A stretch of 42,561 nucleotides of DNA, from positions 1-42,561 of the forward strand of contig CAMASG010000015.1 of the NCBI GenBank assembly GCA_945860945.1, written 5' to 3'. How positions within the stretch are numbered: position 1 is the stretch's first letter; every line of letters starts with the position of its first letter. The position numbers were made by a program, and so were the translations under genes. This DNA comes from Akkermansia muciniphila (GTDB lineage Bacteria; Verrucomicrobiota; Verrucomicrobiia; Limisphaerales; SIAT01). The notes under the pieces are model-generated. The model was not told where the DNA came from and did not search any database. It saw only the letters and a program-made list of their open reading frames with translations. Positions 1 to 7,624 of this stretch are shown here, one piece after another.

Positions 1-626
1 CTCGCGCCGTAACCGATGCTCGTCGGAACGGCGATGACCGGCTTGGAAACAAGCCCCGCGACGACGCTCGGTAGCGCGCCTTCCATCCCGGCGACGACGA
101 CGAGCACGTTCGCTTTTTGAATTTGTTCGAGATGCGAAAGGAGGCGGTGCAAACCAGCCACGCCCACGTCGTGCAAGCGTTCGACGCGGTTGCCCATGAT
201 CTCGGCCGTGACGGCGGCTTCCTCAGCCACGGGCAAATCGCTCGTGCCGGCGCAGAGGATGGCGATGGTGCCGGCACGTTTGGGCGCGGGCTTTTTCTCG
301 ATGGTCACGCAACGTGCGGTCTCGTGATGAACGGCGTTCTGGAATTTCTTTTTCAACGCGCGGGCATGCTCGCCGGTGATGCGTGTGACTAGCACCCGTT
401 GCTCGCGCTTCACGAGTTCCGCGGCAATCTTCACCACTTGCTCGGGCGTTTTACCGCTGCCGAAGATGACCTCCGGAAACCCTTTACGCAGCGCGCGGTG
501 CGTGTCCACCTGCGCGAAACCGAGATCGGCCACGGGCGCGGCTTGAAAGGCGCGCAACACTTCGTCGCGCGGGATTTCCCCAGCGCGGAATCGTTCGAGG
601 AGCTTTGCGGCTTCGGCGGTTGTCAT
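1..626 (-). CDS. larB: LarB, pyridinium-3,5-biscarboxylic acid mononucleotide synthase (3' end cut off by window)
   Basis: LarB carboxylates and hydrolyses nicotinic acid adenine dinucleotide in the first step of nickel-pincer nucleotide (NPN) synthesis, the cofactor of lactate racemase LarA and relatives. I read 208 residues starting MTTAEAAKLLERFRAGEIP. The short helical N-terminal domain includes VADLGFAQVDTHRALRKGFP and VIFGSGKTPEQV. It is followed by the PurE-like domain with AILCAGTSDLPVAEEA, RLHDVGVAGLHRLL and VVVAGMEGALPSVVAGL, all typical of LarB. The family is usually near 250 residues, so roughly 40 C-terminal residues lie outside the window. The gene follows the GH16 gene by 73 bases on the same strand, and its pathway partner larC is divergent at 3623. 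The start is the only sensible ATG; no Shine-Dalgarno sequence is visible. Confidence 0.93.
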   Translation of the reverse strand, partial: MTTAEAAKLLERFRAGEIPRDEVLRAFQAAPVADLGFAQVDTHRALRKGFPEVIFGSGKTPEQVVKIAAELVKREQRVLVTRITGEHARALKKKFQNAVHHETARCVTIEKKPAPKRAGTIAILCAGTSDLPVAEEAAVTAEIMGNRVERLHDVGVAGLHRLLSHLEQIQKANVLVVVAGMEGALPSVVAGLVSKPVIAVPTSIGYGA

Positions 627-699
627 ACGTTTAGAATGCCAAGGCGCGACGCCAGGGTCACGGGGGAAAGTGATGTTTCAGCGTCCGCGCAGGGCATGG

Positions 700-1530
700 C
701 TATTTGCCGTCGGCAGCCGCGGGCTTTTGATACACGCGTACGTAATCCACCAGCAGGCGTTGAGGAAACTCCGTCTTCGCATCCGGCGGGCCGGGCCATT
801 GGCCGCCCACGGCGAGATTGATGAGGAGATAAAACGGTTGATCGAACGGGGCGGGAAACGCGCCGCTCTCGCTGCGCCACTCGCGTTGCTTGGCGATTTC
901 TTTTCCGTCCAAGTACCAGCGGAATTCGTCGCGTTCCCATTCCATCGCGAAGATGTGGAAGTCATCGGCAAAGTTGCCGCGCGGCAATGTGTGCGTTTTT
1001 GTGGCCTGCTGATTCTTCGGCCAGCGTCCGCCGAAATGCAGCGTGGCGTGGAGTTTGTTCGGCTCGTGCCCGACCATCTCGATGATGTCGATCTCGCCGC
1101 TCGAGGCCCAGCCGCCGTATTTCTCTTCGCTCGGCAGCATCCACACTGCCGGCCAAATCCCGCGGCCAGTCGGCAGCTTGGCGCGGACTTCCACGCGGCA
1201 ATAAGTCCAGTCCGCGCGATGCTTGGTGCGGATGCGGCCGGAGGTGAAATCCTTGCGGACGCCCGCCTGATTGAACGCCTCGCGCCGCGCCTCGATGACG
1301 AGATTGCCCTTCTCGACGCGCACGTTCTGCGGGCGGTCCACGTAATATTGCAGTTCGTTGTTGCCGCCGCCGTGGCCGTTTTCTTCCACGGCCCATTTGG
1401 TGAAGTCCAGTTTTGTGCCGTCGAATTCGTCGGCCCAAACCGGCTTCCCCAACTCCGCGGCGTTCAGCGTTTGCGCGGCGAACCAGAGCGCGCCCGCGAA
1501 CATCAGCCGGAACAATTGCGACGACTCCAT
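700..1530 (-). CDS. Secreted GH16 family beta-glucanase (laminarinase-like)
   Basis: A predicted extracellular or periplasmic endo-glucanase of 276 residues. Residues 1-24 form a Sec-type signal peptide ending near LNAAE. The jelly-roll GH16 domain follows, with DEFDGTKLDFTKW at the start. The catalytic motif GEIDIIEMVG places the nucleophile at E146, the helper at D148 and the acid/base at E151. The ExDxxE spacing (beta-bulge form) is that of laminarinase and agarase-type GH16 enzymes rather than lichenases. GRIRTKHRADWTYCRVEVRAKLP and GIWPAVWML are also standard. It starts 4 bases after the glyS stop, so it probably shares a transcript with glyS. A beta-1,3-glucan substrate is inferred; other GH16 substrates remain possible. 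Confidence 0.92.
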   Translation of the reverse strand: MESSQLFRLMFAGALWFAAQTLNAAELGKPVWADEFDGTKLDFTKWAVEENGHGGGNNELQYYVDRPQNVRVEKGNLVIEARREAFNQAGVRKDFTSGRIRTKHRADWTYCRVEVRAKLPTGRGIWPAVWMLPSEEKYGGWASSGEIDIIEMVGHEPNKLHATLHFGGRWPKNQQATKTHTLPRGNFADDFHIFAMEWERDEFRWYLDGKEIAKQREWRSESGAFPAPFDQPFYLLINLAVGGQWPGPPDAKTEFPQRLLVDYVRVYQKPAAADGK

Positions 1531-1534
1531 GACC

Positions 1535-3370
1535 TCACCTCACACGCGCGAGCAGCCACGGAAGCAGTTCGTTGATAGAGATGCGCTCCTGCCGGCCGTT
1601 GTCCTCGGCCGTGTCGCCACGATGACGGATGGTGACGGTGTCGAGCAGTTCGGGTTTCTCGCCGAGCGTGTCGAAATCAATCGTGACGCAGTACGGCGTG
1701 CCCGCTTCGTCCTGCCGCGCGTAACGGCGGCCGATGGATCCGGCTTCGTCGTAGAAGAGGTTCATGTGCGGGCGCAACAGGTCGCGCACCGCGAGCGCCT
1801 TCGCCACCAGCTCGGGCTTGTTTTTGAGGAGCGGCAGCACGGCGACCTTGATCGGCGCGACGCGCGGATGAAAACGCATGATGACGCGCGACTCGCTCTT
1901 GCCCTTCGCATCGGTCTCGGTGACCTCGCTGTACGCGTGGGTGATGAGGCCGAGGATGAGCCGGTCCACACCGGCGCTAGGCTCGATGACGTGCGGGATA
2001 TACAGACCCTTCGCGAGACCATCGGCGTCCTCGCGGGCTAGGGCCGCGGCTTTCTCGATCGTCTCACCGGTCTTCTCGAGATACTTGCGGCGCGCTTCGA
2101 AGTAGCGCTTCCACAACTCGTCCTTCTTCGTTTGATCGAGCTTGATCCACGCGGCGCGCAACTCCTCGTCGAACACGCCCATCGGCTTGCCCGAGCAACG
2201 CGCGTGCTGCGAGAGATCGTAGTCGCTGCGCGCGGCGATGCCCTCGAGCTCCTGCGTGCCGAACGGGAACTTGAAGAGAATGTCCACGCAGGCGCGGGCG
2301 TAGTGCGCCAGTTCCTCCGGCTTCTGCCAATATTCCTCGAGCGTCGTGCGCGGCAGACCGATGCCCTCGTAGAACTTGATCCGCTCTTCCACCCAATACT
2401 TGTGCCACATCTGCCAGCCCCAGTTGGGCTGCGGCTCGCCGGGATGACCGGGCGCGCTCACCGTGGCGATCGCGCCCGCCTGCGCTTCGACGACCTCGTC
2501 GGGCTTGATGAAAAACTCCAGCTCCATCTGCTCGAACTCGCGGCTGCGGAAGGTGTAGTTGCGTGGCGTGACCTCGTTGCGGAACGCTTTTCCCATCTGC
2601 GCGATGCCGAACGGCACACGCTGGCGCGACGTCTCCAGCACGTTCTTGAACTGCACGAAGATCGCCTGCGCCGTCTCTGGACGCAGGTAGCAAAGATTGT
2701 CCTCCGACTCCACCGGCCCGTAATGGGTCTTGAACATCAGGTTGAACGGCCGCGGCGGCGTCAATTCCCCGCCGCAATGCGGGCAGGGCGTGACGAGCCC
2801 CGTCTGCCGCAACTGCTCGGTGGCGAGGTGTTGGTAAAGCTCCTTCATCTCGAGCGGCGCGGGGTTCTGCTGCACGCGCTCGGCCAGCCAGCTCAACGTC
2901 AATTCAGGATTGCGCACGAGCGCGAGGTTCGGCGCGATGCGTTGGCCCTTGCTCTTTGCCCAGCCCAGCAGCCGCGCGACATCCACCTGGCCGCCGGGAC
3001 ACAGCTCCGCGACGGCTTGCGCCCAGGCGTTCTCGGTCAACTGCTCCCAGACCTGATCGGCGCGCACCAACTTCTTGCACTGGCGACAGGTGCTCATCGG
3101 ATCGCTGAACGTGTCCACGTGGCCCGACGCCTTCCAGATCTGCGGGTGCATGATGATCGTCGCCTCGAGGCCCGCCACGTCATCGCGCATCCGCGTCATC
3201 GTCGTCCACCACAGCTCCTTCACATTGCGCTTCAACTCCGCGCCGAGCGGACCGTAATCCCAAAAGCCATTGATACCGCCGTAGATCTCGGAGGATTGGA
3301 AAATGAACCCGCGGCGTTTGCAGAGAGAGACCACCTTCTCCATCAAATCCGTGTTTTTCGGCTCGGCCAT
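1535..3370 (-). CDS. glyS: Glycyl-tRNA synthetase, alpha2 (class IIa) type
   Basis: It charges tRNA-Gly with glycine in the cytosol. The product is 611 residues. The N-terminal class II motif 1 region reads SLCKRRGFIFQSSEIYGGINGFWDYGPLGAELK. A Cys-pair insertion is present (CRQCKK and CPHCGGELTPPRPFNLMF). Motif 2 is FRNEVTPRNYTFRSREFEQMELEFF, the motif 3 region runs through IEPSAGVDRLI, and a C-terminal anticodon-binding domain follows (PRVAPIKVAVLPLL). This is the homodimeric GlyRS, not the bacterial GlyQ/GlyS tetramer type. The frame stays open upstream to 3448, but MAEPKNTDLMEKVV at 3370 matches the family start. It heads a minus-strand run glyS, GH16, larB. Confidence 0.97.
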   Translation of the reverse strand: MAEPKNTDLMEKVVSLCKRRGFIFQSSEIYGGINGFWDYGPLGAELKRNVKELWWTTMTRMRDDVAGLEATIIMHPQIWKASGHVDTFSDPMSTCRQCKKLVRADQVWEQLTENAWAQAVAELCPGGQVDVARLLGWAKSKGQRIAPNLALVRNPELTLSWLAERVQQNPAPLEMKELYQHLATEQLRQTGLVTPCPHCGGELTPPRPFNLMFKTHYGPVESEDNLCYLRPETAQAIFVQFKNVLETSRQRVPFGIAQMGKAFRNEVTPRNYTFRSREFEQMELEFFIKPDEVVEAQAGAIATVSAPGHPGEPQPNWGWQMWHKYWVEERIKFYEGIGLPRTTLEEYWQKPEELAHYARACVDILFKFPFGTQELEGIAARSDYDLSQHARCSGKPMGVFDEELRAAWIKLDQTKKDELWKRYFEARRKYLEKTGETIEKAAALAREDADGLAKGLYIPHVIEPSAGVDRLILGLITHAYSEVTETDAKGKSESRVIMRFHPRVAPIKVAVLPLLKNKPELVAKALAVRDLLRPHMNLFYDEAGSIGRRYARQDEAGTPYCVTIDFDTLGEKPELLDTVTIRHRGDTAEDNGRQERISINELLPWLLARVR

Positions 3371-3622
3371 AAGGAGCGCGATTCTCACGAAGACGCGCGG
3401 GAAGTCAAGAAAGGCAAACACCCACAGGCCCGCCAAACGGCGAGACACTGGGCTTTCCCATCTCGCCTTCGCGCTTCACCGCATGAAGCCGTCGGCGCGA
3501 GAAAGGATGGCGTTGTTTGTCTCGAAGGTGCCAGTTTCAAACAGGTAATCGCCCCGTCCGCGCCGTTTCCTCGCCGTTTTTTGGTTGGCGCCGGGCGGGA
3601 GCGCGAGGCTAGGCTGGTCGCA

Positions 3623-4894
3623 ATGAAGGCCCTTTATCTCGATATCTTTAGCGGGCTGAGCGGGGACATGTTTCTCGGCGCGATGCTGGATCTCGGCGTC
3701 GAGTTCCGCTTGCTCGAACAGGAGCTGGGGCGGCTGCGGCTCGGCGGGTATCGCCTGCACGCGGGTCGCGGCGAGAAGTGCGGCATCGCCGGCACGAAGT
3801 TCGATGTGCATCTCACCGCGGGTCATGGTCACGACCACGATCACGGGGATCACAGCCATTCGCACTCGCATAGTCACGGGCCGGGCGATGAGGATCATTC
3901 GCACGAGGGGAGCCGAAATTTCGCGCAGATCAAAACGCTGATCTATCAGAGCCAGCTTTCGGATTGGGTGAAGCAGAAGGCGGTGGCGGTGTTCCAGCGC
4001 GTGGCGAATGCGGAGGGGAAAATTCACGGGATGCCGCCGGAGCAGGTGCATTTCCACGAGGTCGGCGCGGTGGATTCGATTGTGGATATTGTCGGCGCGT
4101 GTATCGCGCTGGAGATGCTCGGGCGTCCGCGTGTGCTCGCGGCGGGCGTGGTGGAGGGCACGGGTTTCGTGATGTGCGCGCACGGGCGTTTCCCGATTCC
4201 TGCGCCGGCGACGCTGGAGATTCTCGCCGAACGCGGTGTCGCGGTGACGCAATGCGACGAGCCGCACGAGCTGCTGACGCCGACGGGCGCGGCGCTGCTC
4301 GCGGAGTTCGTGGAGAGCTTTGGTCCCCTGCGCGATTTGAAGCCGGTGAAGATCGGCTACGGTCTCGGCACGCGCAACAACCTCACGCGCCCGAATGTGG
4401 TGCGCGCCGTTTTGTGCGAAGCGACAGCGAGCGGCTCGTTGTCGGCTCACGACTGGGAGACGGACACGATCGCTGTGCTCGAGACGAACCTCGATGACGT
4501 GAGCGGCGAGGTGCTGGGATTCTTCGTCGAGAAGGCGCTGGTGTCCGGTGCGCTCGATGTTTTTCACACGCCGATTCAGATGAAGAAGAATCGGCCGGGC
4601 GTGCTGCTCACCGTGCTGTGTGCCGAGGCGGACGCGGACAAATTCAGCGAGCTGCTGCTGCGCGAGACGAGCGCGTTCGGCGTGCGCCGGACGAGTGCCG
4701 AGCGGCGCAAGCTGCGGCGCGAATTCGTGACGGTGAAGACGCCGTTTGGCGAAGTGCAAGTGAAGCTGGGCAAGCTCGACGGCAAAGTGGTGCAGACCGC
4801 GCCGGAGTTCGAGAGCTGCCGTGCGCTGGCGGAAAAATCCGGCGTGCCCATCAAGACGGTTTACGAAGCAGCCGAGCGCGCGGCGCAAAGCTGA
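3623..4894 (+). CDS. larC: LarC, nickel insertion protein for the nickel-pincer nucleotide
   Basis: LarC inserts nickel into pyridinium-3,5-bisthiocarboxylic acid mononucleotide, the last step of NPN cofactor synthesis; the sulfur transferase LarE is not in this window. The product is 423 residues. It starts MKALYLDIFSGLSGDMFLGAML, the family signature. Residues 68-94 are a histidine-rich metal-binding stretch. Then come VHFHEVGAVDSIVDIVGA, ELLTPTGAALL and, in the C-terminal half, ETNLDDVSGEVLGFF and TPIQMKKNRPGVLLTVL. In Lactiplantibacillus plantarum LarC needs a programmed frameshift; here both halves are in one uninterrupted frame. The same frame is open far upstream antisense to glyS, but homology begins at 3623. 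It is divergent from glyS and ends at a terminator. Confidence 0.95.
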   Translation: MKALYLDIFSGLSGDMFLGAMLDLGVEFRLLEQELGRLRLGGYRLHAGRGEKCGIAGTKFDVHLTAGHGHDHDHGDHSHSHSHSHGPGDEDHSHEGSRNFAQIKTLIYQSQLSDWVKQKAVAVFQRVANAEGKIHGMPPEQVHFHEVGAVDSIVDIVGACIALEMLGRPRVLAAGVVEGTGFVMCAHGRFPIPAPATLEILAERGVAVTQCDEPHELLTPTGAALLAEFVESFGPLRDLKPVKIGYGLGTRNNLTRPNVVRAVLCEATASGSLSAHDWETDTIAVLETNLDDVSGEVLGFFVEKALVSGALDVFHTPIQMKKNRPGVLLTVLCAEADADKFSELLLRETSAFGVRRTSAERRKLRREFVTVKTPFGEVQVKLGKLDGKVVQTAPEFESCRALAEKSGVPIKTVYEAAERAAQS

Positions 4895-4923
4895 CGTGTC
4901 ACGAAATCTTTTACGGAAAACAA

Positions 4924-4956
4924 AAAGGCCGGAGCAAGTGCTCCGGCCTTTCGTGT
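4924..4956. terminator. Bidirectional intrinsic terminator between larC and the DUF1080 gene
   Basis: A GC-rich inverted repeat pairs 4924-4936 (AAAGGCCGGAGCA) with 4939-4951. On the minus strand it is followed by TTTTTG and further T residues. On the plus strand the stem's own TTT is followed by CGTGTTTG, a weaker tract. It sits between two convergent genes and can end both transcripts, more efficiently the minus one. Confidence 0.85.
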
Positions 4957-4977
4957 TTGAACTGATCGCCGCTTGGC

Positions 4978-5568
4978 TTACGGCATTTCTTTGATGCGGA
5001 TGCGGCGGTATTCCATCGTGCCGCGGTCGGCTTCGAGGCCGATGGGGCCGGTCGCTGGGAGCTTGAGCGCGGCTTCGAGCACTTCGCCGTTGCAGGTGCA
5101 GTGGGCGACGCCGTCTTTCACGATGACCTCGATGATATTCCAGTCCTGCGCCTTGTATTTCTTGAGCTCTTTATACGGACCGGCGACCAGATAGTCGCGG
5201 CACTGGAGTTGCGGCTTGCGCACATAGACGCCACTGTCGGCGTTCACGGCGGCGCGGAACTCGAGCTTCAGATGAAAGTTCTTCGGGAATTCCTGAACGG
5301 TGTAGAGCTGGCGGAAACGCGCCTTGCCCTCGACGTGCGGGTTCACGGTGAGGATGTCGGGCTTGGCGGTGTAACGGCCGTCGCTCGCTTCGCTCTTGCC
5401 GTTAAACGTCTCGGATGGCTTGAAGGCGTTGTCGCGATAGCCCCAACCGGTGAGGTCCTTGCCGTTGTAAAGACTCACGAAGCCGGGCTCGTTCTTGAAG
5501 TCGTCGGCGAGGGCGATGGTCGCCAGCAGTGCAAAGGCGCCGGCGGTTTTCAGCAGTAGATTTTTCAT
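4978..5568 (-). CDS. Secreted DUF1080 protein (3-keto-disaccharide hydrolase family)
   Basis: A 196-residue exported protein with a signal peptide (MKNLLLKTAGAFALLATIALA, cleavage near residue 21). It is a single DUF1080 concanavalin-like domain with the hallmark GFVSLYNGKDLTGWG, SGVYVRKPQLQCRDY, DWNIIEVIVKDGVAHCTCNGE and the closing GPIGLEADRGTMEYRRIRI. Members of this family, abundant in Planctomycetes and Verrucomicrobia, include 3-keto-glycoside hydrolases; the substrate here is not predictable. An ATG 15 bases further upstream is in frame, but the start used gives a clean signal peptide. It lies downstream of the SGNH hydrolase gene, with a terminator-like hairpin between them. Confidence 0.88.
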   Translation of the reverse strand: MKNLLLKTAGAFALLATIALADDFKNEPGFVSLYNGKDLTGWGYRDNAFKPSETFNGKSEASDGRYTAKPDILTVNPHVEGKARFRQLYTVQEFPKNFHLKLEFRAAVNADSGVYVRKPQLQCRDYLVAGPYKELKKYKAQDWNIIEVIVKDGVAHCTCNGEVLEAALKLPATGPIGLEADRGTMEYRRIRIKEMP

Positions 5569-5596
5569 GGTGTGAGGGGTCAAAGGGGTGTGAGAG

Positions 5597-5631
5597 AAAA
5601 GCGGACCGCCGGTTTCATGCCGACGGCCCGC
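5597..5631 (-). terminator. Intrinsic terminator after the SGNH hydrolase gene
   Basis: On the minus strand, 5631-5620 pairs with 5612-5601 over 12 base pairs (two G-U) with a 7-base loop, followed by TTTTCTCTC. It falls between the SGNH hydrolase stop and the DUF1080 start, so the DUF1080 gene probably has its own promoter or receives only read-through. Confidence 0.72.
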
Positions 5632-5642
5632 GGGTTTGAGAT

Positions 5643-6446
5643 TTACTTGTTCAACTCGGCGAGCTTGGACGAGATGCTATCGGCCCAAATCTGGTAGCCC
5701 TTGGGGGAGAGGTGAAGGAAGTCAGGCATGATTTCCTTCGTCAACGAGCCGTCGGGCTGGAGGAACTTTTCACCAATGTCCAAGTAGTGAACGTTCTTGC
5801 CGTCGTCGAGCTTGGCGATGGTGGCGTTGACCTGCTTGAGCTTTTCGCGGCCGGGGTTCGGGCTGGCCTTTTCGCCGCGCGGGAAAACCGCGAGCAGAAG
5901 GATCTTGGCCTGCGGCTGCTTGGAGCGGACGGACTCGACGATCTTGGTAACACCCTTCGCGATGCCTTCGGCGGAGTCGCTGCCAGAGTTGTTCGTGCCG
6001 ATCATGATGACGACGGCTTTGGCCTTGATGGTTTCAAGCTCGCCGTTCTCGATGCGCCACAGCACGTGCTGCGTGCGGTCACCACCGATGCCGAAGTTCG
6101 CCGGCTTGTAAGGGCCGAACGCCTTTTCCCAAATCGCCTTCTGGCCGCCCCAACCGGCGGTGATGGAGTCGCCGAGGAACACGAGCTCGGCTTTGCCTTC
6201 CTTGGCGGTCTTGACGAAATTGTTGTGCGCATTGACGAAGCCCACCTGCGGTTGGCCCGTGGCTCCGTCCATCTTTGGCGCGGCGACGTCGGGCGCTTGC
6301 GGCGCGAGTTTGATGGCGGGCTTGGGTGCATCTTTCTTCGGCGCGTCCTTCTTATCAGCCGGCTTGGGCGCGGGCTGGTTCTGGGCGTGGAGATTGAGCG
6401 CGAGGCTGAATACGGCGAGGGAGAGGAGGAGTGTACGGGCTTTCAT
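5643..6446 (-). CDS. Secreted SGNH/GDSL-family hydrolase (PAF-acetylhydrolase-like)
   Basis: A 267-residue exported esterase-type protein. Residues 1-21 are a signal peptide (MKARTLLLSLAVFSLALNLHA). Residues 22-60 are a Lys/Pro/Ala-rich linker with repeats of KKDAPK. The SGNH domain follows: block I is VFLGDSITAGWGG (nucleophile S94), block II GIGGDRTQHVLWRIENGE, block III VVIMIGTNNSG and block V DFLHLSPKGYQIW (D242, H245). All four SGNH blocks are intact, so it should be active, probably removing acyl groups from carbohydrates or lipids. The open frame runs 51 codons further upstream, but only the chosen ATG gives a signal peptide. Confidence 0.9.
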   Translation of the reverse strand: MKARTLLLSLAVFSLALNLHAQNQPAPKPADKKDAPKKDAPKPAIKLAPQAPDVAAPKMDGATGQPQVGFVNAHNNFVKTAKEGKAELVFLGDSITAGWGGQKAIWEKAFGPYKPANFGIGGDRTQHVLWRIENGELETIKAKAVVIMIGTNNSGSDSAEGIAKGVTKIVESVRSKQPQAKILLLAVFPRGEKASPNPGREKLKQVNATIAKLDDGKNVHYLDIGEKFLQPDGSLTKEIMPDFLHLSPKGYQIWADSISSKLAELNK

Positions 6447-6514
6447 GGTTGTTTTTTGGTTAACTTGCGGGTCAGACGATTGCGGATTAAGGGACGTCGT
6501 GCCAGCGAAAAGAT

Positions 6515-6850
6515 TCACGGCACGAGCCAGAGAGCGCCTTTGGCAAACTCGACTTTGAGCGGTCGAAGACTCGCGCCGACGCACGGGCCGCGGACGCAAA
6601 GGCCGGTGAGTGGCTCGTAAAGCGCGCCGTGGCTTTGGCAGATGAGATGCGCGCCGTCGCGGGTGAAGAAGCGGCCGTCGCCGTAATCGAGCGAGAGGGG
6701 CAGGTGACGGCAGCGATTCTCGTAAGCGACAATCTGATCACCGATGCTCAGGGCGAAACCCTCCTGGGAAATGCCGTCGCGCTGGAACTGAAACTTCACG
6801 GCCTCGCCCTCGGGCAGGGCTTTGATATTGGCGAGTCGCTGACGCTTCAT
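6515..6850 (-). CDS. Rieske [2Fe-2S] ferredoxin-like protein
   Basis: A small cytosolic electron-transfer protein of 111 residues. The Rieske cluster ligands are C47-x-H49 (CRH) and C71-x-x-H74 (CQSHGALYEPLTGLC). It resembles the free-standing Rieske ferredoxins related to NirD and dioxygenase ferredoxin subunits. Two extra cysteines (C85, C90) lie in the LTGLCVRGPCVGASL loop, which is the usual GxCxxGPC motif. No oxygenase or reductase partner is next to it, so the redox partner is unknown. The start at 6850 fits the family; the open frame extends much further upstream without similarity. It is divergent from the membrane protein gene at 7120. Confidence 0.88.
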   Translation of the reverse strand: MKRQRLANIKALPEGEAVKFQFQRDGISQEGFALSIGDQIVAYENRCRHLPLSLDYGDGRFFTRDGAHLICQSHGALYEPLTGLCVRGPCVGASLRPLKVEFAKGALWLVP

Positions 6851-7119
6851 CGCGTGGATTATCGGATGAAATGAGCGGTCGGCAACTCGGAAAATAACGC
6901 GGGGCCGGTTGGCTTTTGTCGTGGATGGGTTGGTTTGCATTGAACCAGAACCGAACAGGAGCACGAGTTCGTCGGGTTGGCCGAGCCGCAGCGCGACGCC
7001 GCGTGATGCCGTTGATGTGATTCGCGCCGCCGTTGCAACCCGAGGTGAAGGCGGTCGGGCGGCGTGTTTTTTGTCTGGCGCAAACCCGCTGATGACACGA
7101 CGCTCTGCCGCTTGCTCCG

Positions 7120-7590
7120 ATGAACTGGACTCATTTCCATCTCGCGTTGAACCACCTGCCGGTGGTCGGCGTGCCATTCGTCGCCATCATCTTCCTCATC
7201 GCCCTTCGCCGTCGTGACATCGCGTGGCAACGGCTCGCGCTGTGGGGCTTCGTCGTACTGTTCGCCGTGTCGCTCGCGGCCAAGTTCACTGGCGATTTCG
7301 CGCACGAGCAGGTTGTGATGTGGCCCGAGTTCGATCACGATCTGATGCACGTGCACGAGGAGGCGTCCGACCAAGCCGTCACTGCCATCTTTCTGCTCGG
7401 CCTCGTCTCGGGCATCGCCCTCTTCCTTTCGCGCGGCGGTCGTTCATTGCCGAAATGGGCCATCGCGACGGTGCTGGTGCTGGCACTCGCGAGCGCTGCG
7501 CTTTTGGTGCGCACGGCGAATCTTGGCGGCGAGATCCGGCATCCGGAGATTCGTCCGGGTTTCAAACCGCCGGTGGTGGAACAATCTTGA
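7120..7590 (+). CDS. Small integral membrane protein, DUF2231/COG4244-like
   Basis: A 156-residue inner-membrane protein with four predicted helices (about residues 8-29, 38-56, 84-103 and 110-130). His residues sit at helix edges: NWTHFHLALNHLPVVG near the start, HEQVVMWPEFDHDLMHVHEEASDQ between helices 2 and 3, and GGEIRHPEIRPG at the end. The layout with paired His and a C-terminal GGxxxH-type motif resembles DUF2231 membrane proteins, which often accompany haem or electron-transfer proteins. The divergent Rieske gene would fit an electron-transfer role, but this is inference. The 269 bases between the two divergent genes show no clear promoter to me. Confidence 0.75.
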   Translation: MNWTHFHLALNHLPVVGVPFVAIIFLIALRRRDIAWQRLALWGFVVLFAVSLAAKFTGDFAHEQVVMWPEFDHDLMHVHEEASDQAVTAIFLLGLVSGIALFLSRGGRSLPKWAIATVLVLALASAALLVRTANLGGEIRHPEIRPGFKPPVVEQS

Positions 7591-7624
7591 ATTTGCGCCG
7601 CGCACGCGGTGTTATCGTCAGGCG

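Noticed and set aside
2132-3622. Long open frame antisense to glyS that joins larC in frame (920 codons in total)
   Set aside because: High GC keeps antisense frames open. The composition is Arg/Leu/His-rich without domains, glyS on the other strand is a clear gene, and LarC homology begins exactly at 3623.
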